A stretch of DNA of 64,000 nucleotides, from assembly GCF_014651055.1 (NCBI RefSeq), contig NZ_BMWD01000013.1, positions 140,974 to 204,973 of the forward strand, written 5' to 3'. Position 1 is the first letter of the stretch, and the number at the start of each line of letters is the position of its first letter. The DNA comes from Streptomyces fructofermentans (lineage in GTDB: Bacteria > Actinomycetota > Actinomycetes > Streptomycetales > Streptomycetaceae). Positions 56,832 through 64,000 of this stretch are shown here, one piece after another. Both the position numbers and the translations under genes were made by a program. A model generated the notes under the pieces. The model worked only from the letters and a program-made list of their open reading frames with translations. It did no database searches and had not been told where the DNA came from.

Positions 56832-57584
56832 ATGGTCCGCATGCGAAATGGCGGTGCGATGCGTGCGACAGCCGCTGCGGCGGTCTGCGGTGCCCTTCTG
56901 ATGTCCCTGTCGGCCTGCGGTGGTTCGGCCGGCGGGAGCGGCGGGGCCGGTGACGGCCGTTCGAGTGAAGGTGCCCGGCAGAAGCAGTCGCGTACGACCG
57001 ACCTGAAGCGCATCCCCGGTGTCGGGGACAGACTCCAGCGGCGGATCCCCGCCGAGTCCCGCCAGGTCGTCGCGGTCTACGGCGAGGGCGAGGACTCGGC
57101 CGACTCGACGATCGTCCTGTACACGAAGTCGGGCTCCACCTGGGACCGGACCCGCGTCTGGCAGGGGCACAACGGCAAGAAGGGGTGGACCACCGACCAC
57201 AGGGAGAACGACAAGCGCAGCCCGGTCGGGGTGTTCACCCTCAGCGACGCGGGCGGTGTGCTGGCCGACCCCGGCGCGAAGCTCCCCTACACCCGCTCGG
57301 CGGGCTTCCAGGCACCGCACTACTGGGCCAAGTCGCACTGGAACGACTTCGACTACGTCATCGCCATCGACTACAACCGCGTCAAGGGCACCTCCCCCAA
57401 CGACCCGACCCGTCCGCAGGGCCAGTCCAAGGGCGGCAGCATCTGGCTGCACATGGACCACGGCAGCGGTACGTCGGCCTGCGTGAGCCTTTCCGAGTCG
57501 GGGATGCGCCATCTCCTGCGTACGCTCGATCCGGCCGAGCACCCGGTCGTGGTCATGGGCGACAAGGCGCACCTCAAGGCCTGA
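56832..57584 (+). CDS. L,D-transpeptidase-like lipoprotein
   Basis: A 250-residue exported protein. A lipobox MSLSACGG gives lipidation at Cys29, followed by a Gly/Ser linker (GGSAGGSGGAGDGRS). The catalytic domain from about 60 has RVWQGHNGKKGWTTDHREND and the YkuD-type HMDHGSGTSACVSLS with Cys217 in the position of the L,D-transpeptidase nucleophile. It probably acts on peptidoglycan crosslinks or on lipoprotein-peptidoglycan linkage. Start ATG 56832; an ATG four codons later is also possible. Converges on the glycosyltransferase gene, with 21 nt between stops. Confidence 0.85.
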   Translation: MVRMRNGGAMRATAAAAVCGALLMSLSACGGSAGGSGGAGDGRSSEGARQKQSRTTDLKRIPGVGDRLQRRIPAESRQVVAVYGEGEDSADSTIVLYTKSGSTWDRTRVWQGHNGKKGWTTDHRENDKRSPVGVFTLSDAGGVLADPGAKLPYTRSAGFQAPHYWAKSHWNDFDYVIAIDYNRVKGTSPNDPTRPQGQSKGGSIWLHMDHGSGTSACVSLSESGMRHLLRTLDPAEHPVVVMGDKAHLKA

Positions 57585-57605
57585 CCCCGGCGGTGCGCGA
57601 GTGCG

Positions 57606-59117
57606 TCAGTAGTAGTGGCGCAGGGAGGGCCACAGGCGCGACCACGGCAGGACCGTGCCCGAGCAGAGGACCACGGCGGCGGCCTGCTCCTCGTTGCGCA
57701 CGCCGTGCCCGTTGTCCACGCGGGCGACCGGTCGGCACCCGGTGAAGTACCGCTCGATGCCGTCGGCGCCCTGCTGCCTGACGAGCAGTACGGGTCCGTC
57801 GGCGGTGTCCGGCGGCGGACCCCAGTCGGCGTAGGCCATGTGGCCGGAGTGGGGGCGCGGCAGTCCGAGGGCGGGACCGTACCGGTCGAGGGCGCCCGCC
57901 TCGCCGTAGTTCTGCGTGAAGAGCACCGCGCTTGCCCGCCGGCCTTCGGGTATCCCGGACCAACCCCGTGCCGCCGCGTCGGCCAGCTCGGGCCACCCCA
58001 GCTGCTCGCCCTGCTCCTTGTTGAGCGCCATCGGGACGTCCAGCGCCGACGGCGGCAGCACGGGCAGTGTCACCGCCGCGTTGATCACGACGGTCACGGC
58101 CACGGCGGCAGCGGCGCCCACGGCGCGCAGCCGGGACGCGCCCGCGCGCCGAAGCTGTTCGAGAGCCGGAGCACATCCCGCCGCGAGGAGGACGATCAGC
58201 AGCGGCACGGCGTAGTACCCCTTGCCGCCCAGTGCGAGCACCAGCAGGCACAGCAACGGGTAGGCGAGCGCGAACGGCCGGGCGAACCGCAGAGCGGGAT
58301 CGCGCCACAGCCGCAGCCAGCCGGCCACCCACACGGGGACGAACAGCGGCGAGAGGTAGATGAGTTGCTGCGGCACGAACAGGATGCGGTTCTCCGCCCC
58401 GTCGTCCGCGCTGATGCCGCCCGCGACGGTCAACTGCGGCCAGCCGTGGGCCGCCTGCCACCACAGCGCGGGCGCCGCGACGACCAGGGCTGCGGCCGTG
58501 CCCGCGAACAGCCAGGGACCGCGCGGAAGTCGGCGCGCCCCCATCGGGAGCACGGCCGCGAGCAGCACGAGTACCAGCAGGGCCACCAGGTACTTGTTGA
58601 GCAGGCCCGCTCCGACACACAGACCCGTCGGGACCCACCAACGTCCGTCCCCGGTGCGCAGAAGGCGCAGCAGCAGCCAGCAGATGGCCAGCCAGGCCAG
58701 GAGATCGAAGGTGGCGGTCGAGAGCATGTGCCCGACGGCCAGCGGCTGCCCGCCCACCCCCGCGAGTCCTGCCGCGAGGACCTGGACCCGCCGGTCGCCG
58801 CCCAACTCCCGTGCGATCAGGGCGACCACGAAGAGAGTGGCGACGAGCGCGAGCGTCGCCGGGACCCGGAGCGCGGCCGGTGACTCCCCGAACACCTCGG
58901 TGGCCACCCGGGCCGCGAACGGTGTCAGCGGGGGCTGGTCGGTGTAGCCCCAGGCGAGGTGGTCCCCGGCGGCGAGGAAGTACAACTCGTCCCGGTGGTA
59001 GCCGTACCGGCCGGACAGCGCGGTGAGGACGGTGGCGAGGACGGCCGCCAGGCCCGCCACGGGGCCGAGCGCGAATCGGGGCAACCCGTGCGTCGCGGAG
59101 GCCCGTTCCCGATCCAT
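57606..59117 (-). CDS. GT39-type membrane mannosyl/glycosyltransferase
   Basis: A 503-residue polytopic protein (about 10-12 helices). The N-terminal luminal signature GRYGYHRDELYFLAAGDHLAWGYTDQPPLTPFAA is that of PMT_2/GT39 dolichol-phosphate-sugar users and ArnT-like enzymes, with the acidic Asp-Glu pair near the first extracytoplasmic loop. Other segments include VGGQPLAVGHMLSTATFDLLAWLAICWLL. It most likely transfers a sugar from a lipid carrier to a cell-surface acceptor. The ATG 59117 was preferred over GTG 59147, as a GGGGGCG tract precedes it. Confidence 0.83.
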   Translation of the reverse strand: MDRERASATHGLPRFALGPVAGLAAVLATVLTALSGRYGYHRDELYFLAAGDHLAWGYTDQPPLTPFAARVATEVFGESPAALRVPATLALVATLFVVALIARELGGDRRVQVLAAGLAGVGGQPLAVGHMLSTATFDLLAWLAICWLLLRLLRTGDGRWWVPTGLCVGAGLLNKYLVALLVLVLLAAVLPMGARRLPRGPWLFAGTAAALVVAAPALWWQAAHGWPQLTVAGGISADDGAENRILFVPQQLIYLSPLFVPVWVAGWLRLWRDPALRFARPFALAYPLLCLLVLALGGKGYYAVPLLIVLLAAGCAPALEQLRRAGASRLRAVGAAAAVAVTVVINAAVTLPVLPPSALDVPMALNKEQGEQLGWPELADAAARGWSGIPEGRRASAVLFTQNYGEAGALDRYGPALGLPRPHSGHMAYADWGPPPDTADGPVLLVRQQGADGIERYFTGCRPVARVDNGHGVRNEEQAAAVVLCSGTVLPWSRLWPSLRHYY

Positions 59118-59303
59118 CGCGCCCCCGTCGCCGTCCGGTGGCACCACGGTACTGAGCGCATCCGCGATCCGTCAGACCCCGGACGGATCGCGCGACAGCC
59201 ATCTCCGGGTGAGCGCCTGCTCCGTCCGCCGGCTTCTGCCGGGCCCGTCACCGCCGGGCCCGTCCGCGACCGCCGGACGGTCCCGCGCCGCCCCGCCTCG
59301 TCC

Positions 59304-59431
59304 GCGCCGGTCGGACCCCGCCGCTCCGGCATGGTCGCAGCCGGCGGACCTTGACACTTCGGCCCGGCCGCAGCCGGCGGACCCCGCCGCCCGGGCCCGG
59401 TCGCTACCGGCGGACCCCGCCGCTCCGGTCA
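59304..59431. repeat. degenerate 33-bp tandem array
   Basis: Four units of about 33 nt, each built around CCGGCGGACCCCGCCGC or a variant, fill the region between the MarR stop and about 59304. The gene-free 59118-59303 next to it is similarly composed but without clear units. The last unit ends on the MarR stop codon. Confidence 0.7.
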
Positions 59432-59908
59432 GTCCGCGACAGGCCCGGCGTCTCCCGGGCCCGTCCCCGCGGCCGTCCCGCCGTCGATCAACGTGTCGAG
59501 CAGCCCCCCGAGCACCTCGCGCTGCTCGCCCGTCAGCGGTGCGAGGATGTCCTCCGCCGCGGCCCGGCGCGCGCCCCGCAGCTCCCGCAGGGCCAGACGG
59601 CCGTCGTCCGTCAGCTCGATCCGGATCACGCGGCGGTTGCTGGGATCGGGGACGCGGCGCACCTTGCCGCTCGCCTCCAGGCCGTCGACCAGCGTGGTCA
59701 CGGCCCTCGGCACCACTTCCAGCCGCTGCGCGAGATCGGCCATGCGCGGCGGTGACCCGTAGTGCGCGAGCGTGCGGAGCAGACGGGACTGGGCCGGGGT
59801 GATACCGAGCCCGCGCGCCTCCAGGTGCCGCTTCTGGATGCGGTGCACGCGACGGGTCAGCCGCAGCAACTGCTCGGCGAGCAGGCCGTCGGCGTCGGGG
59901 GAGTTCAT
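59429..59908 (-). CDS. MarR family transcriptional repressor
   Basis: A 159-residue winged-helix regulator. The recognition region is TLAHYGSPPRMADLAQRLEVVPRAVTTLVDGLEASGKVRRVPDPSNRRVIRIELTDDGRLAL (about 46-107), with the DPSNRR wing typical of MarR. It diverges from an ABC multidrug exporter gene. The 95-nt interval has overlapping inverted repeats. It most likely represses the exporter and itself until an inducer binds. ATG 59908 lacks a strong ribosome-binding site, but no other start is plausible. Confidence 0.9.
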   Translation of the reverse strand: MNSPDADGLLAEQLLRLTRRVHRIQKRHLEARGLGITPAQSRLLRTLAHYGSPPRMADLAQRLEVVPRAVTTLVDGLEASGKVRRVPDPSNRRVIRIELTDDGRLALRELRGARRAAAEDILAPLTGEQREVLGGLLDTLIDGGTAAGTGPGDAGPVAD

Positions 59909-59934
59909 GCCGGGAACAATATCAGGACCCTGTG

Positions 59935-59967
59935 CATTGTGAGCATAGGTAACAATGAGCTATGCTC
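59935..59967. promoter_or_regulatory. overlapping inverted repeats and promoter between marR and the ABC exporter
   Basis: CATTGT (59935-59940) with ACAATG (59952-59957), and GAGCATAG (59941-59948) with CTATGCTC (59960-59967), are two perfect inverted repeats, each with an 11-nt spacer. They interlock over the exporter promoter: -35 TTGTGA (59937-59942) and -10 TATGCT (59961-59966), 18 nt apart. Binding of the divergent MarR here would occlude the polymerase. Confidence 0.7.
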
Positions 59968-60003
59968 CGTCAGTCATCGTCCGCCCGTCCTCCGAAGGAG
60001 CCC

Positions 60004-61803
60004 ATGCCCCGCGACGACATCACCTGGACACCGCCACCCGTCGAGGCCGGACAGCCCCGGCAGGTGCGCCGCATCCTCGGACTCTTCCGCCCCTACCGCG
60101 GCCGCCTCGCGGTCGTCGGCCTGCTCGTCGGCGCCGCTTCCCTCGTCTCGGTCGCGACACCGTTCCTGCTCAGGGAGATCCTCGACACCGCGATCCCGCA
60201 GGGGCGCACCGGCCTGCTGAGCCTGCTGGCGCTCGGCATGATCCTCAGCGCGGTCCTCGGCGGGGTCTTCGGCGTCCTGCAGACCCTCATCTCCACGACC
60301 GTCGGCCAGCGCGTCATGCACGACCTGCGCACCGACGTCTACGGCCGCCTCCAGCGCATGTCGCTGGCCTTCTTCACCCGGACCCGCACGGGCGAGGTCC
60401 AGTCCCGCATCGCCAACGACATCGGCGGCATGCAGGCGACCGTCACCTCGACCGCCACCTCGCTGGTCTCGAACCTCACCAGTGTCATCGCCACGATCGT
60501 CGCGATGATCGCCCTGGACTGGCGGCTCACCGTCGTCTCGCTGCTCCTGCTGCCGGTGTTCGTGTGGATCAGCCGGCGCGTCGGCAACGAGCGCAAGCGG
60601 ATCACCACCCAGCGCCAGAAGCAGATGGCGGCCATGGCGGCCACCGTCACCGAGTCCCTCTCCGTCAGCGGCATCCTGCTCGGCCGCACGATGGGCCGCT
60701 CCGATTCGCTGACCCGCGCTTTCGCGGACGAGTCCGAGGGCCTGGTGGACCTGGAGGTCCGCTCGAACATGGCGGGCCGCTGGCGCATGGCCGTCATCGG
60801 CATCGTGATGTCCGCGATGCCAGCCGTCATCTACTGGACCGCCGGCCTAGCCCTCCAGTTCGGCGGCGCCGCCGTCTCGCTCGGAACCCTCGTCGCCTTC
60901 GTGTCGCTCCAGCAGGGCCTGTTCCGGCCCGCGGTCAGCCTGCTGTCCACCGGCGTTCAGATCCAGGCCTCGCTCGCCCTGTTCCAGCGCATCTTCGAGT
61001 ACCTCGACCTGCCCATCGACATCACCGAACCGGAGAACCCGGTCCGTCTCGACCGGATCAAGGGCGAAGTGCGCTTCGAGGGAGTCGAGTTCCGCTACGA
61101 CGCTGCGAGTGCTCCGATCCTCGACGGCATCGACATCACGGTGCCCGCCGGAAGCAGCCTCGCCGTCGTCGGCTCCACCGGCGCGGGCAAGTCCACGTTG
61201 AGCCACCTGGTCCCGCGTCTGTACGACGTCACGGGCGGCCGTGTCACGCTCGACGGCGTGGACGTGCGCGACCTCGACTTCGACACCCTGGCCCGCGCGA
61301 TCGGTGTCGTCTCCCAGGACACGTACCTCTTCCACGCCACAGTGGCCGACAACCTGCGCTTCGCCAAGCCGGACGCGACGGACGAGGAACTGCACTCCGC
61401 CGCCCGGGCCGCCCAGATCCACGAGCACATCGCATCGCTGCCGGACGGCTACGACACCGTGGTGGGCGAGCGGGGGCACCGGTTCTCCGGAGGAGAGAAG
61501 CAGCGCCTGGCCATCGCCCGCACGATCCTGCGCGACCCGCCGGTGCTGATCCTCGACGAGGCGACCAGTGCCCTGGACACCCGTACGGAGCGGGCCGTGC
61601 AGGAGGCCATCGACGCCCTGTCGGCCAATCGGACCACTCTCACCATCGCGCACCGTCTGTCCACCGTCCGGGGCGCGGACCAGATCGTGGTGCTCGACGC
61701 GGGCCGGACGGCCGAACGCGGCACGCACGAGGAGCTGTTGGCGAGACAGGGCCGCTATGCCGCCCTGGTCCGCAGAGACGCCCAGCTCGCACCGACAAGA
61801 TGA
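60004..61803 (+). CDS. ABC multidrug-type exporter (homodimeric half-transporter)
   Basis: A 599-residue TMD-NBD fusion. Six helices lie in about 35-320 (FFTRTRTGEVQSRIANDIGGMQ coupling region). The NBD has all motifs intact: Walker A VGSTGAGKST (near 393), Q-loop VSQDTYLFHATV, signature FSGGEKQRLAIAR, Walker B VLILDEATSALD, H-loop AHRLST. The resemblance to multidrug exporters and the divergent MarR make drug or toxin efflux the best guess. The ATG at 60004 has GAAGGAG upstream; the frame from 59962 would begin inside the -10 box and was rejected. A single gene. Confidence 0.92.
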   Translation: MPRDDITWTPPPVEAGQPRQVRRILGLFRPYRGRLAVVGLLVGAASLVSVATPFLLREILDTAIPQGRTGLLSLLALGMILSAVLGGVFGVLQTLISTTVGQRVMHDLRTDVYGRLQRMSLAFFTRTRTGEVQSRIANDIGGMQATVTSTATSLVSNLTSVIATIVAMIALDWRLTVVSLLLLPVFVWISRRVGNERKRITTQRQKQMAAMAATVTESLSVSGILLGRTMGRSDSLTRAFADESEGLVDLEVRSNMAGRWRMAVIGIVMSAMPAVIYWTAGLALQFGGAAVSLGTLVAFVSLQQGLFRPAVSLLSTGVQIQASLALFQRIFEYLDLPIDITEPENPVRLDRIKGEVRFEGVEFRYDAASAPILDGIDITVPAGSSLAVVGSTGAGKSTLSHLVPRLYDVTGGRVTLDGVDVRDLDFDTLARAIGVVSQDTYLFHATVADNLRFAKPDATDEELHSAARAAQIHEHIASLPDGYDTVVGERGHRFSGGEKQRLAIARTILRDPPVLILDEATSALDTRTERAVQEAIDALSANRTTLTIAHRLSTVRGADQIVVLDAGRTAERGTHEELLARQGRYAALVRRDAQLAPTR

Positions 61804-61834
61804 AGATATGCCGGGTTTATGACGATATTCGGGT

Positions 61835-61840
61835 TACCGT
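61835..61840 (+). promoter_or_regulatory. candidate -10 of a leaderless transcript for the YceG-like gene
   Basis: TACCGT fits TANNNT and ends 6 nt before ATG 61847, which has no ribosome-binding site. Transcription would then begin at the A of the start codon or one to two bases before it. Confidence 0.45.
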
Positions 61841-61846
61841 GCCCGC

Positions 61847-62692
61847 ATGGAGACCTACACCCCGCCCACTCCGCCACGGAGAACGACCCGACTGACACGC
61901 CGGGGCCGCACCGCCCTCATCGCGACCGGCGCCGTCGTGGCGGCCGCCGCCGTGGCGGTGCCGCTGATGAGCACGGAGGACGTCAAGGAACCCGCGGCCC
62001 TGGTGGTCCCGGAGGGCTGGCGCTCCGGCCAGGTGTACGAGGCCGTGGACAAGGCCCTCGCCCTGCCGGCCGGCACCACCAGGAAGTCCCTGGGCAAGGC
62101 GAAGCTCAAGCTGCCGACCGACGCGAGCGGCAACCCCGAGGGATACCTGTTCCCGGCGACCTACCCGATCGACAAGAAGTCGACCCCGGAAGCGCTGCTC
62201 ACGTACATGGTCGAGTCGGCCAACAAGCGCTTCAGCGGAGGCGCCGTCACCGCGGGCGCCGAGCGGAACGCGATGAACGTCTACCAGACCGTCACCGTCG
62301 CGAGCATCGTCCAGGCCGAGGCGGCCACCAAGGCGGACATGGGCAAGGTCGCCCGGGTCGTCTACAACCGGCTCGACCGGGGCATGCCGCTCCAGATGGA
62401 CTCCACGATCAACTACGCGCTGAACCGCAGCACGCTGCGCACCAGCCGGAACGACACGAAGCTCGACAGCCCGTACAACACCTACTCGCGCATGGGGCTG
62501 CCTCCGACGCCGATCACCAACCCCGGTGAGGAGGCCATGCGCGCCGCGGTCGCTCCCGCCCAGGGCGACTGGCTCTACTTCGTCACCGTGAAGCCCGGGG
62601 ACACGCGGTTCACGGCCAATTACGAGGAGCACCAGAAGAACGTGGCGGAGTTCAACCGCGTCACACAGAGCGCCTCGCCGTCCGCCGGCTGA
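61847..62692 (+). CDS. YceG/MltG-like endolytic transglycosylase-type protein
   Basis: A 281-residue membrane-anchored protein. A short basic cytoplasmic tail leads to one membrane helix (about 23-41, ALIATGAVVAAAAVAVPL), then an extracellular YceG domain. It has LPTDASGNPEGYLFPATYPIDKKSTPEALLTYMV, the conserved VASIVQAEAA with candidate catalytic Glu158, and PLQMDSTINYALN ... SPYNTYSRMGLPPTPITNPG. MltG cleaves nascent glycan strands. It is shorter than full MltG, lacking the LysM-like part, so it may be a paralogue beside the main mltG. It follows the ABC exporter by 43 nt but probably has its own leaderless promoter. Confidence 0.85.
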   Translation: METYTPPTPPRRTTRLTRRGRTALIATGAVVAAAAVAVPLMSTEDVKEPAALVVPEGWRSGQVYEAVDKALALPAGTTRKSLGKAKLKLPTDASGNPEGYLFPATYPIDKKSTPEALLTYMVESANKRFSGGAVTAGAERNAMNVYQTVTVASIVQAEAATKADMGKVARVVYNRLDRGMPLQMDSTINYALNRSTLRTSRNDTKLDSPYNTYSRMGLPPTPITNPGEEAMRAAVAPAQGDWLYFVTVKPGDTRFTANYEEHQKNVAEFNRVTQSASPSAG

Positions 62693-62846
62693 CCCCGGTC
62701 CTGCCCAGCCACGCCCCCGGCCGAGCCGGCACCACGGTCCGGACACCCTCGCCCGGGCACTCCGAAACTGCGGACACCGCATCCGCTCGTACGACCCAGT
62801 GCGACCCACGGCTTCTTCCACTCGCTCGCCCGCGGCCGGCGGGACG

Positions 62847-63935
62847 TCACGCGGTGGCCGGCGCACCCGCCAGCAGCCGCCTGATGTCCCGTACGGCGGC
62901 GCGCCCGGCACGGTTGGCGCCGATGGTGCTGGCCGAGGGTCCGTAGCCGACCAGGTGGACGCGTGGGTCGGCCACCGCGCGCGTCCCCTCGACACGGATG
63001 CCGCCGCCGGGCTCGCGCAGCCGCAGCGGGGCCAGATGGTCGATTGCGGCCCGGAAGCCCGTGGCCCACAGGATCACGTCCGCCTCGATGTGCCGACCGT
63101 CGTCCCACGCCACGCCGTCGGGAGTGATCCGGTCGAACATCGGCTGCCGGTCCAGGACGCCGTCATCGATGCCTTGGCGGACCGCGTCGTTGAGCGGCAG
63201 GCCGGTCACCGACACGACACTCCTCGGCGGAAGCCCCTTGCGGACCCGTTCCTCCACGAGTGCCACCGCCTCCCGGCCCACGTCCTCGCTGAACGGGCCC
63301 TCGCGGAACACCGGGGGCCGCCGGGTCACCCAGGTCGTCGCCGCGGCGTACGGCGCGATCTCCAGCAGATGCTGTGTTCCGGACGCGCCGCCGCCCACCA
63401 CGATCACCCGCTGCCCGGCGAACTCGCCCGGACCGGGGTACTGAGCCGTGTGCAGCTGACGCCCGCGGAAGGTCTCCTGACCCGGGTAGCGCGGCCAGAA
63501 CGGCCGGTCCCAGGTGCCCGTCGCGTTGATCAGCGCACGCGTCGACCACACGCCGTCGGAGGTCTCGACGAGGAGCCGCCCGCCGTCGCCCTCGCGCACG
63601 GCCCGTACGTCGACGGGCCGCCGGACCCGCAGGTCGAAGGTGCGCTCATACGCGTCGAAGTACTCCGCGATCACCTCGGAGGACGGCCGCGCGGGGTCCA
63701 CGTCGGTCAGTTCCATGCCCGGCAGCGCGTGCATGCCGTGCACCTTCTCGTACGTGAGCGACGGCCACCGGAACTGCCACGCCCCGCCGGGGTGCGGCGC
63801 GTGGTCCAGCACGACGAAGTCGCGCTCCGGCTCGAAGCCGGTGCGTCGCAGGTGGTACGCGCTGGACAGGCCCGCCTGTCCGGCCCCCACGACGACCACG
63901 TCGACGTCCCGCGCCTGTGCTCCGATGTCGTTCAC
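62847..63935 (-). CDS. flavin-containing monooxygenase / NAD(P)-binding protein
   Basis: A 362-residue flavoprotein. FAD-binding VVVVGAGQAGLSSAYHLRR lies at about 13-31, NADPH-binding VIVVGGGASGTQHLLEIAPY is near 174, and ATGFRAAIDHLAPLRLREPGG precedes a C-terminal HLVGYGPSASTIGANRAG FAD segment. The plain FMO signature is degenerate. ArsO-type and other small FMO-like proteins share the pattern. The gene begins with GTG 63935, where only a weak GGTAGAAG site precedes. It ends facing the YceG-like gene, with 154 nt of untyped sequence between. Substrate unknown. Confidence 0.82.
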   Translation of the reverse strand: MNDIGAQARDVDVVVVGAGQAGLSSAYHLRRTGFEPERDFVVLDHAPHPGGAWQFRWPSLTYEKVHGMHALPGMELTDVDPARPSSEVIAEYFDAYERTFDLRVRRPVDVRAVREGDGGRLLVETSDGVWSTRALINATGTWDRPFWPRYPGQETFRGRQLHTAQYPGPGEFAGQRVIVVGGGASGTQHLLEIAPYAAATTWVTRRPPVFREGPFSEDVGREAVALVEERVRKGLPPRSVVSVTGLPLNDAVRQGIDDGVLDRQPMFDRITPDGVAWDDGRHIEADVILWATGFRAAIDHLAPLRLREPGGGIRVEGTRAVADPRVHLVGYGPSASTIGANRAGRAAVRDIRRLLAGAPATA

Positions 63936-64000
63936 GCTTCTACCAACTATGGAAGCGGTGCGGATCTTCCCGTCCCGTCGGCCGGGCCGTCGTCCGTGTC

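Noticed and set aside
1..64000. Prophage, integrative element or CRISPR array
   Set aside because: No integrase, transposase, portal/terminase, relaxase, cas gene, att-flanked tRNA or regular direct-repeat/spacer pattern was seen; composition is uniform.

Overview
The window reads as a chromosomal segment of a Streptomyces-type actinomycete. GC content is very high, with strong third-position G/C bias. GTG and TTG starts are common, adjacent genes often overlap by 4 nt, and the gene families are streptomycete: a conservon, a MurT/GatD pair, DUF779, DUF5709 and DUF6397-type proteins, an actinobacterial xylose isomerase and a C-minus type L31. From memory, rpmE2, xylA and the ATP-dependent ligase lie in the same stretch of the S. 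coelicolor chromosome (around SCO1150-SCO1210), so the layout looks like core-arm chromosome and not an acquired island. No tRNA, rRNA, IS element, prophage or CRISPR array was seen.

Layout. 0-5.5 kb: murT-gatD (lipid II amidation), a second-type peptide deformylase, and a TetR/acyl-CoA dehydrogenase divergent pair. 5.5-11.2 kb: a small conserved protein, a succinate-semialdehyde-type dehydrogenase, an ATP-dependent DNA ligase overlapping a NUDIX gene, and a thioredoxin-reductase-like flavoprotein divergent from an XRE-cupin regulator. 11.2-15 kb: an overlapping operon of a quinone-oxidoreductase-like MDR and two acyl-CoA dehydrogenase subunits. 15-23.3 kb: secreted phosphodiesterases, then a GAF regulator / aldehyde dehydrogenase / DUF779 set, an amidase and an acetamidase. 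23.7-27.9 kb: the xylose locus (xylR-type ROK, xylB, divergent xylA). 28-39.5 kb: envelope proteins, a SNF2 helicase/SWIM pair, a secreted hydrolase, hypotheticals and a methyltransferase. 39.6-45.8 kb: an MHYT sensor gene leading into a conservon (cvnA-B-C, then a detached cvnD), a PPOX-type flavin/F420 enzyme and an extra roadblock gene. 46-52.5 kb: DUF6397-type protein, acyl-CoA thioesterase, DEAD helicase, YdjM-type membrane protein, zinc-free L31 and DUF5709. 53-64 kb: an unusual heterodimeric ABC exporter, an L,D-transpeptidase-like lipoprotein, GT39, a MarR/ABC exporter divergent pair, a YceG-like protein and a flavin monooxygenase.

Regulatory and non-coding structure is well preserved. 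Several near-perfect terminator hairpins were read by eye (168-204, 9459-9492, 14937-14978, 16287-16325, 28896-28929, 30416-30448, 44793-44834). Operator-like inverted repeats lie in divergent promoters, and degenerate ~33-bp tandem arrays occupy two intergenic regions. The items most worth following up are the MHYT-conservon unit with its separated GTPase gene, the ABC pair whose degenerate ATPase motifs are partitioned so that one composite site is intact and the other is dead, and the aldehyde dehydrogenase promoter with helically phased direct repeats and flanking G-runs. All functional statements are from motif reading; no database search was possible.
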